Source of the DNA: Waddliaceae bacterium
Lineage (GTDB): Bacteria > Chlamydiota > Chlamydiia > Chlamydiales > GCA-2709385
Length of the DNA: 64,000 bases
Direction: 5' to 3'
NCBI GenBank assembly: GCA_002709385.1
Contig: PAQS01000040.1
Location: 62,001 to 126,000 of the forward strand
Shown here: piece after piece, positions 38,441-46,889 of the stretch
Position numbering within the stretch: the first letter of the stretch is position 1
Layout: every line of letters begins with the position of its first letter
Notes under the pieces: generated by a model
Databases searched by the model: none
The model's input: only the letters and a program-made list of their open reading frames with translations
Told to the model about the DNA's origin: nothing
Program-made: the position numbers and the translations under genes

Positions 38441-39080
38441 AATAATTGGAACTCTATCCTTGATCATATTAGTAGTTGCAGGACTTATCGCTGTTGCTTT
38501 TTATTTTGGAAGCAAGCGTGGAGCACAACAATTTGCACTTCAATCTTCTATTGCAGGAGTCCCACAAGCAAGCACGAGTGTAGGATTTGTTGAAACAGTA
38601 CCAGAGGCATCACCAGTTCAAGCAGAATTAGATCAGCTTTCAGAACAAATGATCGCTGATTTAAGAGCAGAAAACCGACTAAATTTAAATATGTTAGCAC
38701 AACTTCGTTCTTATCAAGAAATGCTTCGTCAAATTGAAGGGTATGCAAAGAAAGTAGAGAAAGACCTTACTCTTCTAGAAGAAATTTCAAAAGATGAGTT
38801 TCAAGAAGATGTACAGCTACAAGCTGCACTATTCGGTGGAAAAAAGCCTGAGCTAGTGGCTAAGCACTTAGAAGAATTCCGAGCAGGGAGAGTGGGTGCC
38901 ATTCTTTCTAAAATGAAAGACAAGGAAGCAAGCGCTGTTCTCGATGTTTGGGCAAAACAAAAAAGTCCTAAAGTCAGCGCTTTTTATCGAGAAGTCACAT
39001 CGGCTTACTTAAATAACAAAAGAAGGGATTTACACCCTGAACTCTTCAAAGAATTTAGCGCTGAAGCTGATAAAAAATAA
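38430..39080 (+). CDS. MotE-like flagellar protein (membrane-anchored, MgtE-N-like domain)
   Basis: The 216-residue protein has one N-terminal membrane segment (IIGTLSLIILVVAGLIAVAFYFG), a coiled coil at about residues 60-120, and a C-terminal FRAGRVGAILSKMKDKEASAVLDVWAKQ segment. That segment resembles the magnesium-transporter N domain found in MotE proteins. MotE genes usually follow fliJ, and the family stabilises periplasmic stator components in alphaproteobacteria. The exact role here is inferred. It overlaps fliJ by 11 bp and is the last gene of the flagellar operon. No motA or motB is in the window. Confidence 0.72.
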   Translation: MNFRIIGTLSLIILVVAGLIAVAFYFGSKRGAQQFALQSSIAGVPQASTSVGFVETVPEASPVQAELDQLSEQMIADLRAENRLNLNMLAQLRSYQEMLRQIEGYAKKVEKDLTLLEEISKDEFQEDVQLQAALFGGKKPELVAKHLEEFRAGRVGAILSKMKDKEASAVLDVWAKQKSPKVSAFYREVTSAYLNNKRRDLHPELFKEFSAEADKK

Positions 39081-39165
39081 ATAATCAAAGCTCAGCCTTA
39101 TTGTCTTACTCGGTAAAGTTTTGGCATCTCTGATGCGTTTCTTTCACCATGTTCGTACCTTATTC

Positions 39166-39268
39166 TTTCTTAGCTCGTGAATAGAAAAGTTCACGGGACG
39201 GTTTTTCCTTAGCTAAGAAAAAAACTCCAATAAGAAGTACAAGCAGAAAATACGAGTAAGCTAGCTTA
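39166..39268. promoter_or_regulatory. Nested hairpin and palindromes between the flagellar and chemosensory operons
   Basis: TTTCTTAGCT (39166-39175) faces AGCTAAGAAA (39211-39220), a perfect 10-bp repeat. It encloses CGTGAA (39176-39181) facing TTCACG (39190-39195). CTTAGCTAAG (39208-39217) is itself a 10-bp palindrome, and TAAGCTAGCTTA (39257-39268) is a 12-bp palindrome 11 bases before the cheW-like start. The nested hairpin could end the flagellar transcript, and the palindromes could be operators of the che operon. Confidence 0.4.
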
Positions 39269-39279
39269 GGGAAGAGATC

Positions 39280-39702
39280 ATGGCTGAAGAGCAATACCTC
39301 ATTTTTAAATCACATGGGAGTAATTCAGCGGTATCGATTGAATTTGTAGATCGAGTTGTTCATGCCTCTGCAATTATCGAAAATCCAAATAGACAAGGAC
39401 GTATCGGTTTCATCAATTTAGCTGGTGAAGTCACTCCTGTTTATGACATTGATACTGAACAAATTTTTCATCATTCTCAAGAACCAATAAAACCTGAACA
39501 AAAATTTATTATTCTTTCTTCTCCTAGACTAAAGTTGATACTTCTAATAGACGAAATAATAGAAATAGATTCGCTTGAAGTGAATCAAAGGTCAATAGAG
39601 GAAGGACCTTATTTTTTATCTAGTTACCGTAATGGAATGATTAAGGTAATTAATCACAATTGGTTGTTTGGTTTACAAGATCATGAGCTTAGAGTTTTCT
39701 AG
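39280..39702 (+). CDS. CheW-domain adaptor protein (first of two)
   Basis: The 140-residue protein matches a single CheW-like SH3-type domain: EQYLIFKSHGSNSAVSIEFVDRVV, GFINLAGEVTPVYDIDTE (the usual N-x-RG-x-V-x-P-VxD segment here reads N-LAGEVTPVYD), and LILLIDEIIEIDSL. CheW proteins couple receptors to CheA. This one is more diverged than the second CheW at 41048, so it may serve a different receptor or pole. It is the first gene of the chemosensory operon and overlaps cheR by 20 bp. Confidence 0.75.
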   Translation: MAEEQYLIFKSHGSNSAVSIEFVDRVVHASAIIENPNRQGRIGFINLAGEVTPVYDIDTEQIFHHSQEPIKPEQKFIILSSPRLKLILLIDEIIEIDSLEVNQRSIEEGPYFLSSYRNGMIKVINHNWLFGLQDHELRVF

Positions 39703-41017
39703 TAGTAATGGATTTGACTGTATAGCAGAGAAAATCAGTGAACGTATTGGTTTGGATAAAAACCTTATTCGTTGGGAAAAGCTGATAACAGAGCTACGCG
39801 ATGTAACAAGCAAACCCTTTGAAGAAGCGGTTACGTGGTTAGTAGAAGATCGCTGGTCTCCAGAACACTCCTGTATACTGGCTCAAAGCCTTATTCCTTC
39901 GACAAGTAAATTTTTTCGAAATAAACGTTTACATCAACTCATAGAAAAATGCCCTATCCACGAGTGGTTAAATCGTTCGTATTTAGATCATTCTATCATT
40001 AAGGTTTGGTCTGCAGGATGTAGTACTGGAGAAGAACTGTATTCTATAATGATGCAATTACAAGAGCTATATCCTCAGTACCACTATGAATTTTTTGGTA
40101 GTGATATCAATATGAATTCTTTGCAAAAAGCAAGATGTGGAAGATATAAAGCCGATGCATTTCCTCAAAGATACAAGAACTTGCGCGATAAATATTGTGA
40201 TCATGTTGATGGGGAATATTTAGTAAAAAAAGAATTTCGAAATCGAGTGAATTTTTTTCAGCACAATTTAGTCTATGAAGCACTTCCAAAGTTTTTAAGA
40301 AATGTAGATATTATATTATGCCAAAATGTATTGATTTACTTTTCCGATAAAGCACTAGATTTTGTTGTTCAGAAATTTTGTTCTAGCCTATCTAACAAAG
40401 GGGTACTTATTACTTCTCCTTTTGAGTTATCTCGAGTTCAAGAACTTAAGTACCTGCACAGTTTAGTAGAATATGATTTATCTTTATTTCGTCATAAGCC
40501 TCTCCCTCCTTCCAGAAAAAAAAGCAAACATCAAAAGTTTCATCATTTAGACCGTTTTCAAATCAAAATAGAATCCATAAAAGAAAAAGAACTTAGTCCT
40601 AATTTTTCTTCTGACAGAGAAAAAATAGACAAACTCTATAAGAATTTAGAGAAAGAGAATGCAAAAGATAAGAAAAAAAATTTGGAAAAAATAGCTCAAG
40701 AGTTCCCTCTAAACTACTACGCTTATTATTTAAAAGGGATTCATCTACGAGAATCTGATTGTTTGAGAGAAGCTCTGGATGCTTTTAATGCCTGTCTTTA
40801 TTTAAAACCTGACTGCTATTTAGCGTTATTTATGTTGGGAAATATTCTGTATCAGAAAGGAACTTACCAGGAAGGAGAGCGAACGATATCACATCTTGTA
40901 GAATTATTAAGTAAGAAAAATAAAGATGAGCATTTACCAGAAGATCCTAATTGTACTCTAGGAGATTTAAAGTCACTTGCTAAGCAACTACTAGACATAT
41001 GGAGCAATGTTTCTTAG
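39683..41017 (+). CDS. cheR: CheR chemoreceptor methyltransferase with C-terminal TPR
   Basis: The 444-residue protein adds methyl groups from SAM to receptor glutamates. The N-terminal CheR helical domain has FFRNKRLHQLIEKC. The Rossmann domain has IKVWSAGCSTGEELYSIMM, FFGSDINMNSLQKAR and the VDIILCQNVLIYFSD stretch. About residues 335-444 contain TPR-like repeats (YLKGIHLRESDCLREALDAFNACLYL), as in CheR proteins of alternative chemosensory systems and some flagellar ones. I prefer ATG 39683 over a TTG at 39668. It overlaps the CheW-like gene by 20 bp. Confidence 0.9.
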   Translation: MSLEFSSSNGFDCIAEKISERIGLDKNLIRWEKLITELRDVTSKPFEEAVTWLVEDRWSPEHSCILAQSLIPSTSKFFRNKRLHQLIEKCPIHEWLNRSYLDHSIIKVWSAGCSTGEELYSIMMQLQELYPQYHYEFFGSDINMNSLQKARCGRYKADAFPQRYKNLRDKYCDHVDGEYLVKKEFRNRVNFFQHNLVYEALPKFLRNVDIILCQNVLIYFSDKALDFVVQKFCSSLSNKGVLITSPFELSRVQELKYLHSLVEYDLSLFRHKPLPPSRKKSKHQKFHHLDRFQIKIESIKEKELSPNFSSDREKIDKLYKNLEKENAKDKKKNLEKIAQEFPLNYYAYYLKGIHLRESDCLREALDAFNACLYLKPDCYLALFMLGNILYQKGTYQEGERTISHLVELLSKKNKDEHLPEDPNCTLGDLKSLAKQLLDIWSNVS

Positions 41018-41047
41018 ATGATGGCTATCTTGAGAGTAAGGTAAAAA

Positions 41048-41578
41048 ATGCATAGAGAAGAAAAAGCACAATCTGATGCAGAGATTTTACAGTATAGAGC
41101 TGAAGAACTCGCACGAGCTATAGACTCTTTTGAAGAAAAGAATCAAAACAGTCCAGAATATGTCTATTTTTATTTAGGAGAACATTGCTTCGCTATAGAA
41201 GGAAAATGGATCGAATTCATTTGTCCTTATAGCCATGTTTATCCTTTTCCTATGCTGCCGCAAATGCTTTTTGGAGTTCATTACCGACAAGGGCAGCTAT
41301 ACCCCGTATTTGACACAGCGAAACTTTTAGGTCTAGATCTGAGTAAGGAAGACTATCAATCCATGATATTTATTGATCATGCCGAACTCGGAGGGGTTTC
41401 TTTAGCAGTATCTAGTATCAGAGGATATATAGCTTTAGGGTCAAATGAAATACAAACAGAAGATTATCAAATACCTATTGAACAAGATAGGTATTGTTGT
41501 GGAGTAATGAAAGAAAATGGAGTCCCTATTCTAGATGGGAATAAATTATTGAGAAGTAACAAGGTTGGCCCTCATTAA
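41048..41578 (+). CDS. cheW: CheW-domain adaptor protein (second)
   Basis: The 176-residue protein has about 35 leading polar residues and then a CheW domain: EYVYFYLGEHCFAIEGKWIEFIC, PQMLFGVHYRQGQLYPVFDTAKLLGL (fits the G-x-xxxRG-x-xxPVxD pattern), and SLAVSSIRGYIAL. It links the MCP encoded next to it with CheA. It lies 30 bp after cheR and 25 bp before the MCP gene. Two CheW-type proteins with one MCP in the operon suggest that further receptors lie elsewhere in the genome. Confidence 0.82.
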   Translation: MHREEKAQSDAEILQYRAEELARAIDSFEEKNQNSPEYVYFYLGEHCFAIEGKWIEFICPYSHVYPFPMLPQMLFGVHYRQGQLYPVFDTAKLLGLDLSKEDYQSMIFIDHAELGGVSLAVSSIRGYIALGSNEIQTEDYQIPIEQDRYCCGVMKENGVPILDGNKLLRSNKVGPH

Positions 41579-41603
41579 ATAGAGTTGGGTAAGGAGTACG
41601 AAG

Positions 41604-43592
41604 ATGAAAGATCTTAATATAAAGTGGAGGCTACGAATACTAGTAGCAGTACCAATTATCGCTTTTCTACTTTTTGCCAGCTTTGTTCTAAATCATATGT
41701 GGAATGTATACAGCCAATCTAAAAAAGAAAATCTTAATATATTAGCCTCTCTACATATTTCTGAACTTATTTTAGGTTTGCAAGAGGAAAGAGGAGCAAG
41801 TGCAGGTTTGCTTTCTGATAGAAAAAATAGAAGCTTAACAGAAATAGGAATCAGTAGAAGAGCTGTTGATGATGTACTAAGTGAATTACATAACGTTGCA
41901 GTATCTATGTTGTCTATAGGTGAAAATAGCGATATAAACAGAGCTATACTACAAGAAGAGCGAATAAAAGTTTTGCGAAAACAAGTAGATACAGGAACCA
42001 TTACAGCTTCTGCTGTATTGGCCAGTTATGAGTCAGTGATTCATGTCTTATTAGGTATTATTAAGCGTTTGTCTTTGGCTCAGAATGTAGAGGGGCTTAA
42101 AACAACATCATTGGCACCTTTAATGGAACAAGTTGAAGTTCATGCTTTAGAGCGTGGTATTTTATACAGTATTGCAAATGGTACAGAAGGTAATGAAGAA
42201 AGGCTTACAATTTCTGAACTTCATAAAAGTCACCATAATCTAGAGTACGTAACAAATAAATTTCTTGATGAAGTGTTACCTACGACAATAAATACATATA
42301 AATCTATTGCCATGGGAGCAAGTTATTTAGAAAATGAGAAATTAACAAAAAAAATATTTGATGATGGGGATGGTGAGATAGAAAAAAGGATTCGAGATAT
42401 CGGACCTACCATAATTTGGGAAACAAAAACGGCTTACATACGCTCTATAAAAGAAGTATTTGATAAAATTTCAGAAAATTTTATTGTCCTGATGGCATCT
42501 CGCCAAGAAGAAGCATATAAATATGCTATTTTCACAGTAATCACAACTTTCCTTGTTTTAGTGATTGTCTTTACCCTCACTATTTTGAATATAAACGCTC
42601 TGAGCAAACCTCTCCGTGATGTCGTTACTGTTGTAGGGAGAATAGCAGACAAGAAACTGAATATTGTGGTTCCCCACACAGACAGGCTTGATGAGGTAGG
42701 AGATGTTTCTCGTGCTATTCAGAAAATGGTAGATAACTTAAACGAGTTAACCCAAGAAATCGTATCAGGCACGCAACTCATTACAGAAACATCCAGTGAA
42801 TTATTAGATTCTGTAAGTGAAACAGCTAATACATCCTCTGATACAGCAACAGGAATTAATGAAGTTTCGGTCAATATTCATCAGCTTACAGCTAGTTTTC
42901 AAGCAATAAAAGAGATGGCAGAATCTGTTAATGAGCTTGCTAAGAGCTCCGTTTCAGTTTCTCAGAGAGGAGAACAAACTGTTCAGGAAACTGTCAGCAG
43001 TATTGAAGGAATCCAGAGAAGAATGAGTAATGTAGGCCAAAGTATTAGTGAACTTAGCCAAAAAATGACGGATATTGGTGAAATCATTGAAAGCGTAAAC
43101 AAACTATCGGAGCAATCCAATTTACTTGCTGTAAATGCTGCCATCGAAGCTTCTAAAGTAGGAGAGCAAGGAAGAGGGTTTTCTGTTGTTGCCGGAGAAA
43201 TGAAAGTTCTATCTGATCAATCCAGTCAAGCAACCATAAGAGTTAAAAAAATTCTTAATGAAATCCAACAACTGACTAGCTCTGTTGTAATGGCAATGGA
43301 GAAGAGTGATAAAACTGTAGAAGATAGTATCGTAAACGCACAAACCGCTTCTCAATCTTTTAAAGACTTGTTTGTTTGCGTTCAAGAGACAGCAGATGCA
43401 ATGGGACAAATCTATCGCTCTACAGATGAACAACTAGATGGTGTAAGCCAAGTAATGGAGGCTATCCAAAGTATAGGTGCAGCATCAGAACAAAACAAAG
43501 AAAATACACGCTATGTACAAAATGCAAATACGAAGCTTTATGATCTAGGAGTTAATCTTAAGGGCTTAGTTAGCACATATGAACTGAATTAA
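41604..43592 (+). CDS. Methyl-accepting chemotaxis protein with NIT-type sensor domain
   Basis: The 662-residue receptor has membrane segments at about 10-30 and 307-330. Between them is an all-helical periplasmic domain beginning LILGLQEERGASAGLLSDR, which fits the nitrate/nitrite-sensing NIT domain (Q-x-ERG-x-S motif). A HAMP domain (LSKPLRDVVTVVGRIADKKL) and a signalling hairpin follow. The hairpin tip reads ESVNKLSEQSNLLAVNAAIE and ASKVGEQGRGFSVVAGEMK. Ligand identity is not proven, since NIT domains may bind other small anions. No C-terminal pentapeptide for CheR/CheB docking is visible. AAGGAG precedes the ATG. Confidence 0.92.
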   Translation: MKDLNIKWRLRILVAVPIIAFLLFASFVLNHMWNVYSQSKKENLNILASLHISELILGLQEERGASAGLLSDRKNRSLTEIGISRRAVDDVLSELHNVAVSMLSIGENSDINRAILQEERIKVLRKQVDTGTITASAVLASYESVIHVLLGIIKRLSLAQNVEGLKTTSLAPLMEQVEVHALERGILYSIANGTEGNEERLTISELHKSHHNLEYVTNKFLDEVLPTTINTYKSIAMGASYLENEKLTKKIFDDGDGEIEKRIRDIGPTIIWETKTAYIRSIKEVFDKISENFIVLMASRQEEAYKYAIFTVITTFLVLVIVFTLTILNINALSKPLRDVVTVVGRIADKKLNIVVPHTDRLDEVGDVSRAIQKMVDNLNELTQEIVSGTQLITETSSELLDSVSETANTSSDTATGINEVSVNIHQLTASFQAIKEMAESVNELAKSSVSVSQRGEQTVQETVSSIEGIQRRMSNVGQSISELSQKMTDIGEIIESVNKLSEQSNLLAVNAAIEASKVGEQGRGFSVVAGEMKVLSDQSSQATIRVKKILNEIQQLTSSVVMAMEKSDKTVEDSIVNAQTASQSFKDLFVCVQETADAMGQIYRSTDEQLDGVSQVMEAIQSIGAASEQNKENTRYVQNANTKLYDLGVNLKGLVSTYELN

Positions 43593-43602
43593 GGAGAGCC
43601 TT

Positions 43603-45897
43603 ATGGATGCTTCATTCCGTGCACAACTAACTAAAGTATTTATTCAAGATACTTATGATAGCTTACTTGATTTATCCAATAGATTTGCCTTATTGGACTC
43701 CGTTAGCGAAAATGTATATCAAGAAAGTTTGCTTGATTTATACCGTGACATTCATGGGATCAAGGGTGCTGCAGCGTGTGTTGAGTGGGAACGGACAAAT
43801 AGAATATGTCATTTATTAGAGTCCAAGTTCCATACAATTTGTGAGCACAGTATTAAATTAGATGAAGAGCAAATCGTTTTTTTTAATCAGATTTTTCGCT
43901 ACCTCGTTGATTGCTTTCAAAAAGCGCACAATTCTACCGATGATCATCCTTTAGAAGAAGAATACATTTCAGATCCCAAATATACTTGCTTACTTGATTT
44001 GCTAGAAAATTATGGGAATAGTGGAGCAAGTAGCTTTCCTGGGACACTCCAAGAGAATTGTAAGGTTGAAAAAAGAGAAGAAGCTGGAAAATATTTGATC
44101 TCGTCTGAAAAGGCAATTGAACAGTCTCAAAATACTGATTCTTACAAAGAAGGTTTATCTTCCACTTCAAATTCGAGTAGCTTCTTGGCTGATTTGACAG
44201 ACGGAAGCACCATTACATTTGCGGAGAAAACAACGATTTCATTTGAAAAATTAGATAAGCTTCTACTTTGTGTTGAAAAACTGTCTCTATTCCAAAGTGG
44301 TTTTGATGACTATCTCAGTACTTTAGAAACGATGAAGCAACGTGTTTTGGAATTCAAAGATCCAATTCTGCAAGAAATTCAAGATGTTTTACATGGATTT
44401 TCCTCTCTCAAACAAGAGCTTTCGGAAAAACAACGACTTGCTAGTCAGCTTCACAAATCTATAGAAAAAACAATGGAAGAAGTGTTGATGCTTCCTTTAA
44501 GTCTTTTTCTACAGGGGTTTTCGTCTTGGACAAAAAGCCTTGCTGAAAGACTGGGAAAAAAGGTCAAACTTTCTATAGCTGAAACAAATATTCAAGTAGA
44601 TAAACGCGTACTAGACACGATTAAAGAGCCTTTATTACATCTCTTAAGAAATGCCCTAGATCATGGTTTAGAATCTCCTACTGCACGAATTCGTTTAGGT
44701 AAAGATGCGTGTGGAGAAATTACAATTGTATGTGAACAAACAGAACAACATAGATTAAAAATCACAGTAGCTGATGATGGGAAAGGATTAGATCTAGATA
44801 GTATTCGAAAGACAGCTCTCGAAAAAGGCCTCTATGAGCGACAAGAAATAGATAAGCTAAGTACAGAAGAACTCAAACAGCTCATATTTACGCCCCATTT
44901 TTCTACTTCAAATGTCATTACCGATATTTCGGGTAGAGGCGTTGGTATGCATGCGGTAAAAGCAGCAGTTCAAAGACTTCAAGGTAATCTCCAACTTAGT
45001 TCAGTTGCACAGCAAGGTACTTGCTTTAACATAGAAGTACCCTTGTCTGTGACAGCAATTAAAGGAACCGTTGTTGGGACAGAAAAAGCCTCAGCTCTTA
45101 TTTTATTTCAACACACTCAAAAAGTGATCGAAATTTCACCATCAGAAGTCATAAGAAACAAAAACTTACTTTCATTTAAGTATGAAGGTATGAATGTTCC
45201 TCTTTTACCCCTACATAATATTTTTGGTGAAACGTTTGATGTAGATAAGAAGGAAAGAATCATTATTGTGGTTGTTTCTATTAATGATAAATTACTGGGT
45301 ATAGCAGTTTCTAAGTTGTTATCACAAACTGAGGTGTATATGAAAAAGCTTACACCACAGTTAGAAAAAACTCCGTTTGTATTTGGTTACGCTGTTTTAG
45401 GGAGTCAAAAGGTCATTCCGATTCTTAATTGCAAAGAGCTTGTTTTAAATAAGCGTTATGAACTTATTGATGAAGAGATAGAAGTTCTTACTCACTCCGA
45501 AATTCCTCAAGAAAAAAAGCAAAAAACAAGCACAAAAACGATATTGGTAGTCGAAGATAATTTGACTCCAAGAATGGTTCTCATCTCTCTTTTACAAAGC
45601 GCGGGATATAAAACTCTTTCTGCAGTAGATGGTTTAGAAGGTTTGAGTATTCTCCAGTCAGAAAAAAATATAGATATGGTCATTACAGATATAGAAATGC
45701 CCAATATGAATGGTTTTGAGCTTATTGAAAAAATTCGGTCAAAGCATAGAAAACCAAACATCCCAATTATCATTGTGAGTACTTTGGAGTCTTCAGAATA
45801 CAAGAAAAAAGGCTTGGATTATGGAGCAAACGCGTTTGTAGTGAAAGGAAAATTTGAAGAAGAATCGCTTCTAAATATTGTTAGAAACTGGGTTTAA
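43603..45897 (+). CDS. cheA: CheA histidine kinase fused to a receiver domain (CheA-Y hybrid)
   Basis: The 764-residue protein has an HPt domain with His51 (LYRDIHGIKGAAACVEW), a dimerisation segment, and an HATPase domain with LLRNALDHGLESP (N-box), VADDGKGLD and the GRGVGMHAVKAAVQRLQG lid. A CheW-like domain (about 490-625) and a C-terminal receiver with VVEDN, the acceptor Asp in ITDIEMPNMNGFE (about residue 696) and Lys in VVKGK follow. All key residues for both kinase and receiver are kept. The fused receiver may act as a phosphate sink or as the output in place of CheY. AAGGAG precedes the ATG, 10 bp after the MCP gene. Confidence 0.94.
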   Translation: MDASFRAQLTKVFIQDTYDSLLDLSNRFALLDSVSENVYQESLLDLYRDIHGIKGAAACVEWERTNRICHLLESKFHTICEHSIKLDEEQIVFFNQIFRYLVDCFQKAHNSTDDHPLEEEYISDPKYTCLLDLLENYGNSGASSFPGTLQENCKVEKREEAGKYLISSEKAIEQSQNTDSYKEGLSSTSNSSSFLADLTDGSTITFAEKTTISFEKLDKLLLCVEKLSLFQSGFDDYLSTLETMKQRVLEFKDPILQEIQDVLHGFSSLKQELSEKQRLASQLHKSIEKTMEEVLMLPLSLFLQGFSSWTKSLAERLGKKVKLSIAETNIQVDKRVLDTIKEPLLHLLRNALDHGLESPTARIRLGKDACGEITIVCEQTEQHRLKITVADDGKGLDLDSIRKTALEKGLYERQEIDKLSTEELKQLIFTPHFSTSNVITDISGRGVGMHAVKAAVQRLQGNLQLSSVAQQGTCFNIEVPLSVTAIKGTVVGTEKASALILFQHTQKVIEISPSEVIRNKNLLSFKYEGMNVPLLPLHNIFGETFDVDKKERIIIVVVSINDKLLGIAVSKLLSQTEVYMKKLTPQLEKTPFVFGYAVLGSQKVIPILNCKELVLNKRYELIDEEIEVLTHSEIPQEKKQKTSTKTILVVEDNLTPRMVLISLLQSAGYKTLSAVDGLEGLSILQSEKNIDMVITDIEMPNMNGFELIEKIRSKHRKPNIPIIIVSTLESSEYKKKGLDYGANAFVVKGKFEEESLLNIVRNWV

Positions 45898-45903
45898 AGC
45901 GTT

Positions 45904-46884
45904 ATGATAAGAACCCTCCTCATTGATCACTCATCATTATGCCAAGCGTTCTTAGCTTCTTTGAAATCATTAGAAAAAGAACTAAGACTAGTAGAACTTG
46001 TTCAAAACTCCCATGAAGCTCTAGAAATTTTAGAACATTCAGCTATTGATTTAGTTGTTGCAAAACAAGGTTTATGCAAAGAACTTCAAGATAAAAAATG
46101 CTTTTCTAAGGTGGTAGCAATTGAACTTGATGATCTAGATGAACAAGGCAAAATCTCTTTGAGAGCTTTTCAAATTTCGGATTGTGATCAGAAAAACATT
46201 TGCTTAAAAAAAATGTTGCAAGCAGTAGATCACGGATTTATCTATACAAAAGAAAAGAAATTTATAAATTTACCTGGAATCTATTTTGATTCAAAAATTC
46301 TAAATTGGAATCCACAAAAAGATCGTTTTATCTGTATAGGAGCATCTACTGGTGGAGTAGAAGCAATCAGTTCGATCATTAAATCATTACCACCACTTTT
46401 ATCTGTTCCTCTTATTATTATTTTACATATTCCAGAAGCATATACAAAAAATCTCTTAGAGCAATGGCAACGAATTTCTTCTATTCCAGTATTAGGGATC
46501 AGGCATAACGATGTTTTGAAAAAAAATAAAATTTATATTGCGTTGACACATCGACATGTAAAAATTTCCACAGAAGGGAAATTTCAATTTGACTCATCTA
46601 TTCCTGTTAATAATTTTTGCCCCTCAATTTCGACATTATTTCTTTCTGTAATAGAAAGTGGATTATCAAAAAACTGCATGGCTATTTTGCTTACGGGTTT
46701 AGGCTATGATGGTGCTCATGAGCTCGTAGAAATCAAAAAAAAGGGTGGAAAAACTCTCGTACAAGAAAAAGAAAGTTGTGCTGTATTTGGGCTGGGAGCA
46801 AGTGCTATGGCTAAAGGACAACCTACATATTATGCGCCATTAAAAGATATTCCAGAAATCATCAAGTCTTTTTCAAGGAATTAA
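45904..46884 (+). CDS. cheB: CheB-type receptor methylesterase with degenerate receiver domain
   Basis: The 326-residue protein ends in a CheB catalytic domain (about 138-326) with the nucleophile Ser in GASTGGVEA, His in ILHIPEAY and Asp in LTGLGYDGAHEL, so the triad is complete. It removes receptor methyl groups or deamidates glutamines. The N-terminal part of about 115 residues has receiver length and begins TLLIDHSS. At the phospho-Asp place it reads DLVVAKQGL, with Lys54 (codon 46063-46065) where Asp is expected. Phosphorylation control by CheA is therefore probably lost. The gene is 6 bp after cheA. Confidence 0.9.
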   Translation: MIRTLLIDHSSLCQAFLASLKSLEKELRLVELVQNSHEALEILEHSAIDLVVAKQGLCKELQDKKCFSKVVAIELDDLDEQGKISLRAFQISDCDQKNICLKKMLQAVDHGFIYTKEKKFINLPGIYFDSKILNWNPQKDRFICIGASTGGVEAISSIIKSLPPLLSVPLIIILHIPEAYTKNLLEQWQRISSIPVLGIRHNDVLKKNKIYIALTHRHVKISTEGKFQFDSSIPVNNFCPSISTLFLSVIESGLSKNCMAILLTGLGYDGAHELVEIKKKGGKTLVQEKESCAVFGLGASAMAKGQPTYYAPLKDIPEIIKSFSRN

Positions 46885-46889
46885 GATAA

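Noticed and set aside
39114-39140. TAAAGTTT, equal to the sigma-28 -35 element, before the che operon
   Set aside because: At 11 bases spacing the -10 position reads ATGCGTTT (or GATGCGTT one base earlier), a poor match to GCCGATAA. Not listed as a promoter.
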